The position numbers were made by a program, and so were the translations under genes. DNA of 64,000 nucleotides, taken from Gilvimarinus sp. DA14. Lineage in GTDB: Bacteria > Pseudomonadota > Gammaproteobacteria > Pseudomonadales > Cellvibrionaceae. The stretch lies in NCBI RefSeq assembly GCF_024204685.1, contig NZ_CP100350.1, positions 1,054,001-1,118,000 of the forward strand, written 5' to 3'. Each line of letters starts with the position of its first letter. Position 1 is the stretch's first letter. The notes beneath the pieces are model-generated. The model did no database searches and was not told the DNA's origin. It saw nothing but the letters and a program-made list of their open reading frames with translations. This document shows positions 63,067-64,000 of the stretch, in pieces.

Positions 63067-64000
63067 ATGACCGAAACCCGAATCAGCTTTGTTTTATCAG
63101 AAAATATGCTGGCTACCGGCACCGCTCTACCTATGGAGATGTTGCGCACCGCCATTTTAGCCAACAGACGACGCGGTGGTGACAAGCGCTGTGTGGTCAA
63201 GCTGTCCACCACCGCCGAACATCGCGGCAGCTACAACAGCACCACCGGCTTTCGCTGGCAAGCTGACCGACCACTACCCCAGACAGACAAAAGTGACATC
63301 ATTTATCTACCGGCGCTGTGGCGCAATCCCAGGCCGACACTGCGCCGCTCAGGCGCACTGCTTGAATGGCTAAGGGATTGTCACGCCAGGGGAACGACTT
63401 TGTGTGCGGTGAGCACCGGTGTTTGCTTTCTGGCCCAGGCGGGCCTACTGGAAGGCAAAGCCGCGACGACCCACTGGCACTATTTTGATCAGTTCGAACG
63501 GGACTATCCCAAGGTTGATTTAAAGCGACAGCACTTTATTACCAAAGCCGGTAATATTTACTGCGCCGCGAGCGTCAACTCACTGGCCGACTTAACCGTA
63601 CACTTTATTCACAAACTGTTTAATCGCACCGTGGCCACTCATGTCGAGCGGCACTTCTCCCACGAGATTCGCCGCCCCTATGAAAGCCTCGCATTTTACG
63701 AAAATCTCGACCACCCCCATCCAGACGAGCAAATTGTGCAAGTGCAATCCTGGCTACGCCAAAGTTACGCTCAGAACCTGAAAATGTCCCAGGTGGCGCA
63801 GCACTTTGATATGAGTACGCGCACCCTTAACCGGCGCTTCAAGGAAGCAACAGGCACAACTCCGCTGGACTACTTGCGCCAGGTACGCATCAATACGGCG
63901 CAGGAGTTATTAAAGACAAGCAACCTCAGCATCGCTGAAATTGCCGCCCAGGTGGGCTATATGGATACTGCTTATTTTACCGAGCGCTTTAAAGAGCAAC
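63067..64000 (+). CDS. GlxA-type AraC-family regulator (3' end cut by window)
   Basis: The frame runs 311 codons to the window edge. The N-terminal half is a DJ-1/PfpI (class I glutamine amidotransferase-like) domain, including IYLPALW, TTLCAVSTGVCFLAQAGLLEGKAATTHW and the nucleophile-elbow cysteine in STGVCF. The C-terminal half has two AraC helix-turn-helix units (MSQVAQHFDMSTRTLNRRFK and IAEIAAQVGYMDTAYFTERF). Such regulators respond to small metabolites, often amines or betaines. ATG 63067; ribosome site weak. It diverges from fabY with about 130 bases between them, but a link is not shown. Confidence 0.9.
   Translation, partial: MTETRISFVLSENMLATGTALPMEMLRTAILANRRRGGDKRCVVKLSTTAEHRGSYNSTTGFRWQADRPLPQTDKSDIIYLPALWRNPRPTLRRSGALLEWLRDCHARGTTLCAVSTGVCFLAQAGLLEGKAATTHWHYFDQFERDYPKVDLKRQHFITKAGNIYCAASVNSLADLTVHFIHKLFNRTVATHVERHFSHEIRRPYESLAFYENLDHPHPDEQIVQVQSWLRQSYAQNLKMSQVAQHFDMSTRTLNRRFKEATGTTPLDYLRQVRINTAQELLKTSNLSIAEIAAQVGYMDTAYFTERFKEQ

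Noticed and set aside
1-64000. CRISPR arrays, tRNA or rRNA genes, transposases, prophage genes
   Set aside because: None was seen; the only regular array is the heptamer tract, which has no spacers.

Overview
The window is chromosomal DNA of a gammaproteobacterium. The polyserine-linker GH9 cellulase lipoprotein, the PL5 alginate lyase, the large TonB-dependent receptor paired with a cupin-like protein, and the FabY-type ketosynthase together suggest a marine polysaccharide degrader of the Cellvibrionaceae type (Saccharophagus, Simiduia or Gilvimarinus relatives). The genus cannot be fixed from the sequence alone. No rRNA, tRNA, CRISPR array, transposase or prophage was seen.

Layout. Positions 1-5.6 kb hold a partial PLP decarboxylase, AhpC, an iron module (bfd, bfr) behind a promoter with an overlapping Fur-like box, a lipoprotein and a membrane Ser/Thr kinase. 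Positions 5.8-16.7 kb hold gcvP, a YghU-type GST, a GH9 cellulase with a LacI-type operator inside its promoter, a Bcr/CflA efflux pump, an SDR-hemerythrin pair and a cupin protein. A TonB-dependent receptor lies at 16.8-19.7 kb. A complete Wadjet operon (jetABCD, minus strand) fills 20.2-27.1 kb. Facing it is a plus-strand group: psiE, a ParD-like antitoxin-type gene, a second-type methionine aminopeptidase and an Nmad3 protein. The last three overlap each other. Positions 30-39 kb hold a prolyl-oligopeptidase-family peptidase, a DUF2254 membrane protein, a PL5 alginate lyase, a LacI regulator divergent from a sugar MFS transporter with a perfect palindromic operator, and a DUF4380 lipoprotein.

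Positions 39-43 kb hold a housekeeping run, prfB (programmed +1 frameshift)-lysS-yaeQ-ybbN. At 43-44.8 kb a CueR-like regulator and an SO_0444-type metal exporter share a 19-bp-spacer promoter. The leader of that transcript is a tandem array of 15 perfect heptamers. Positions 45-52 kb hold two small proteins, a GtrA/GT2 pair, an MFS transporter, a YbbA/YbbP ABC system and tesA. Positions 52-64 kb hold recJ, thrC, hom, dsbC, xerD, then the rpsP-rimM-trmD-rplS operon, a fabY-like ketosynthase and a truncated GlxA-type regulator.

The most unusual material is the ParD-like/MetAP/Nmad3 overlapping operon beside Wadjet, with a near-perfect AT-rich palindrome between them; the heptamer array in the CueR-like leader; and two further intergenic elements with 7-bp periodicity.
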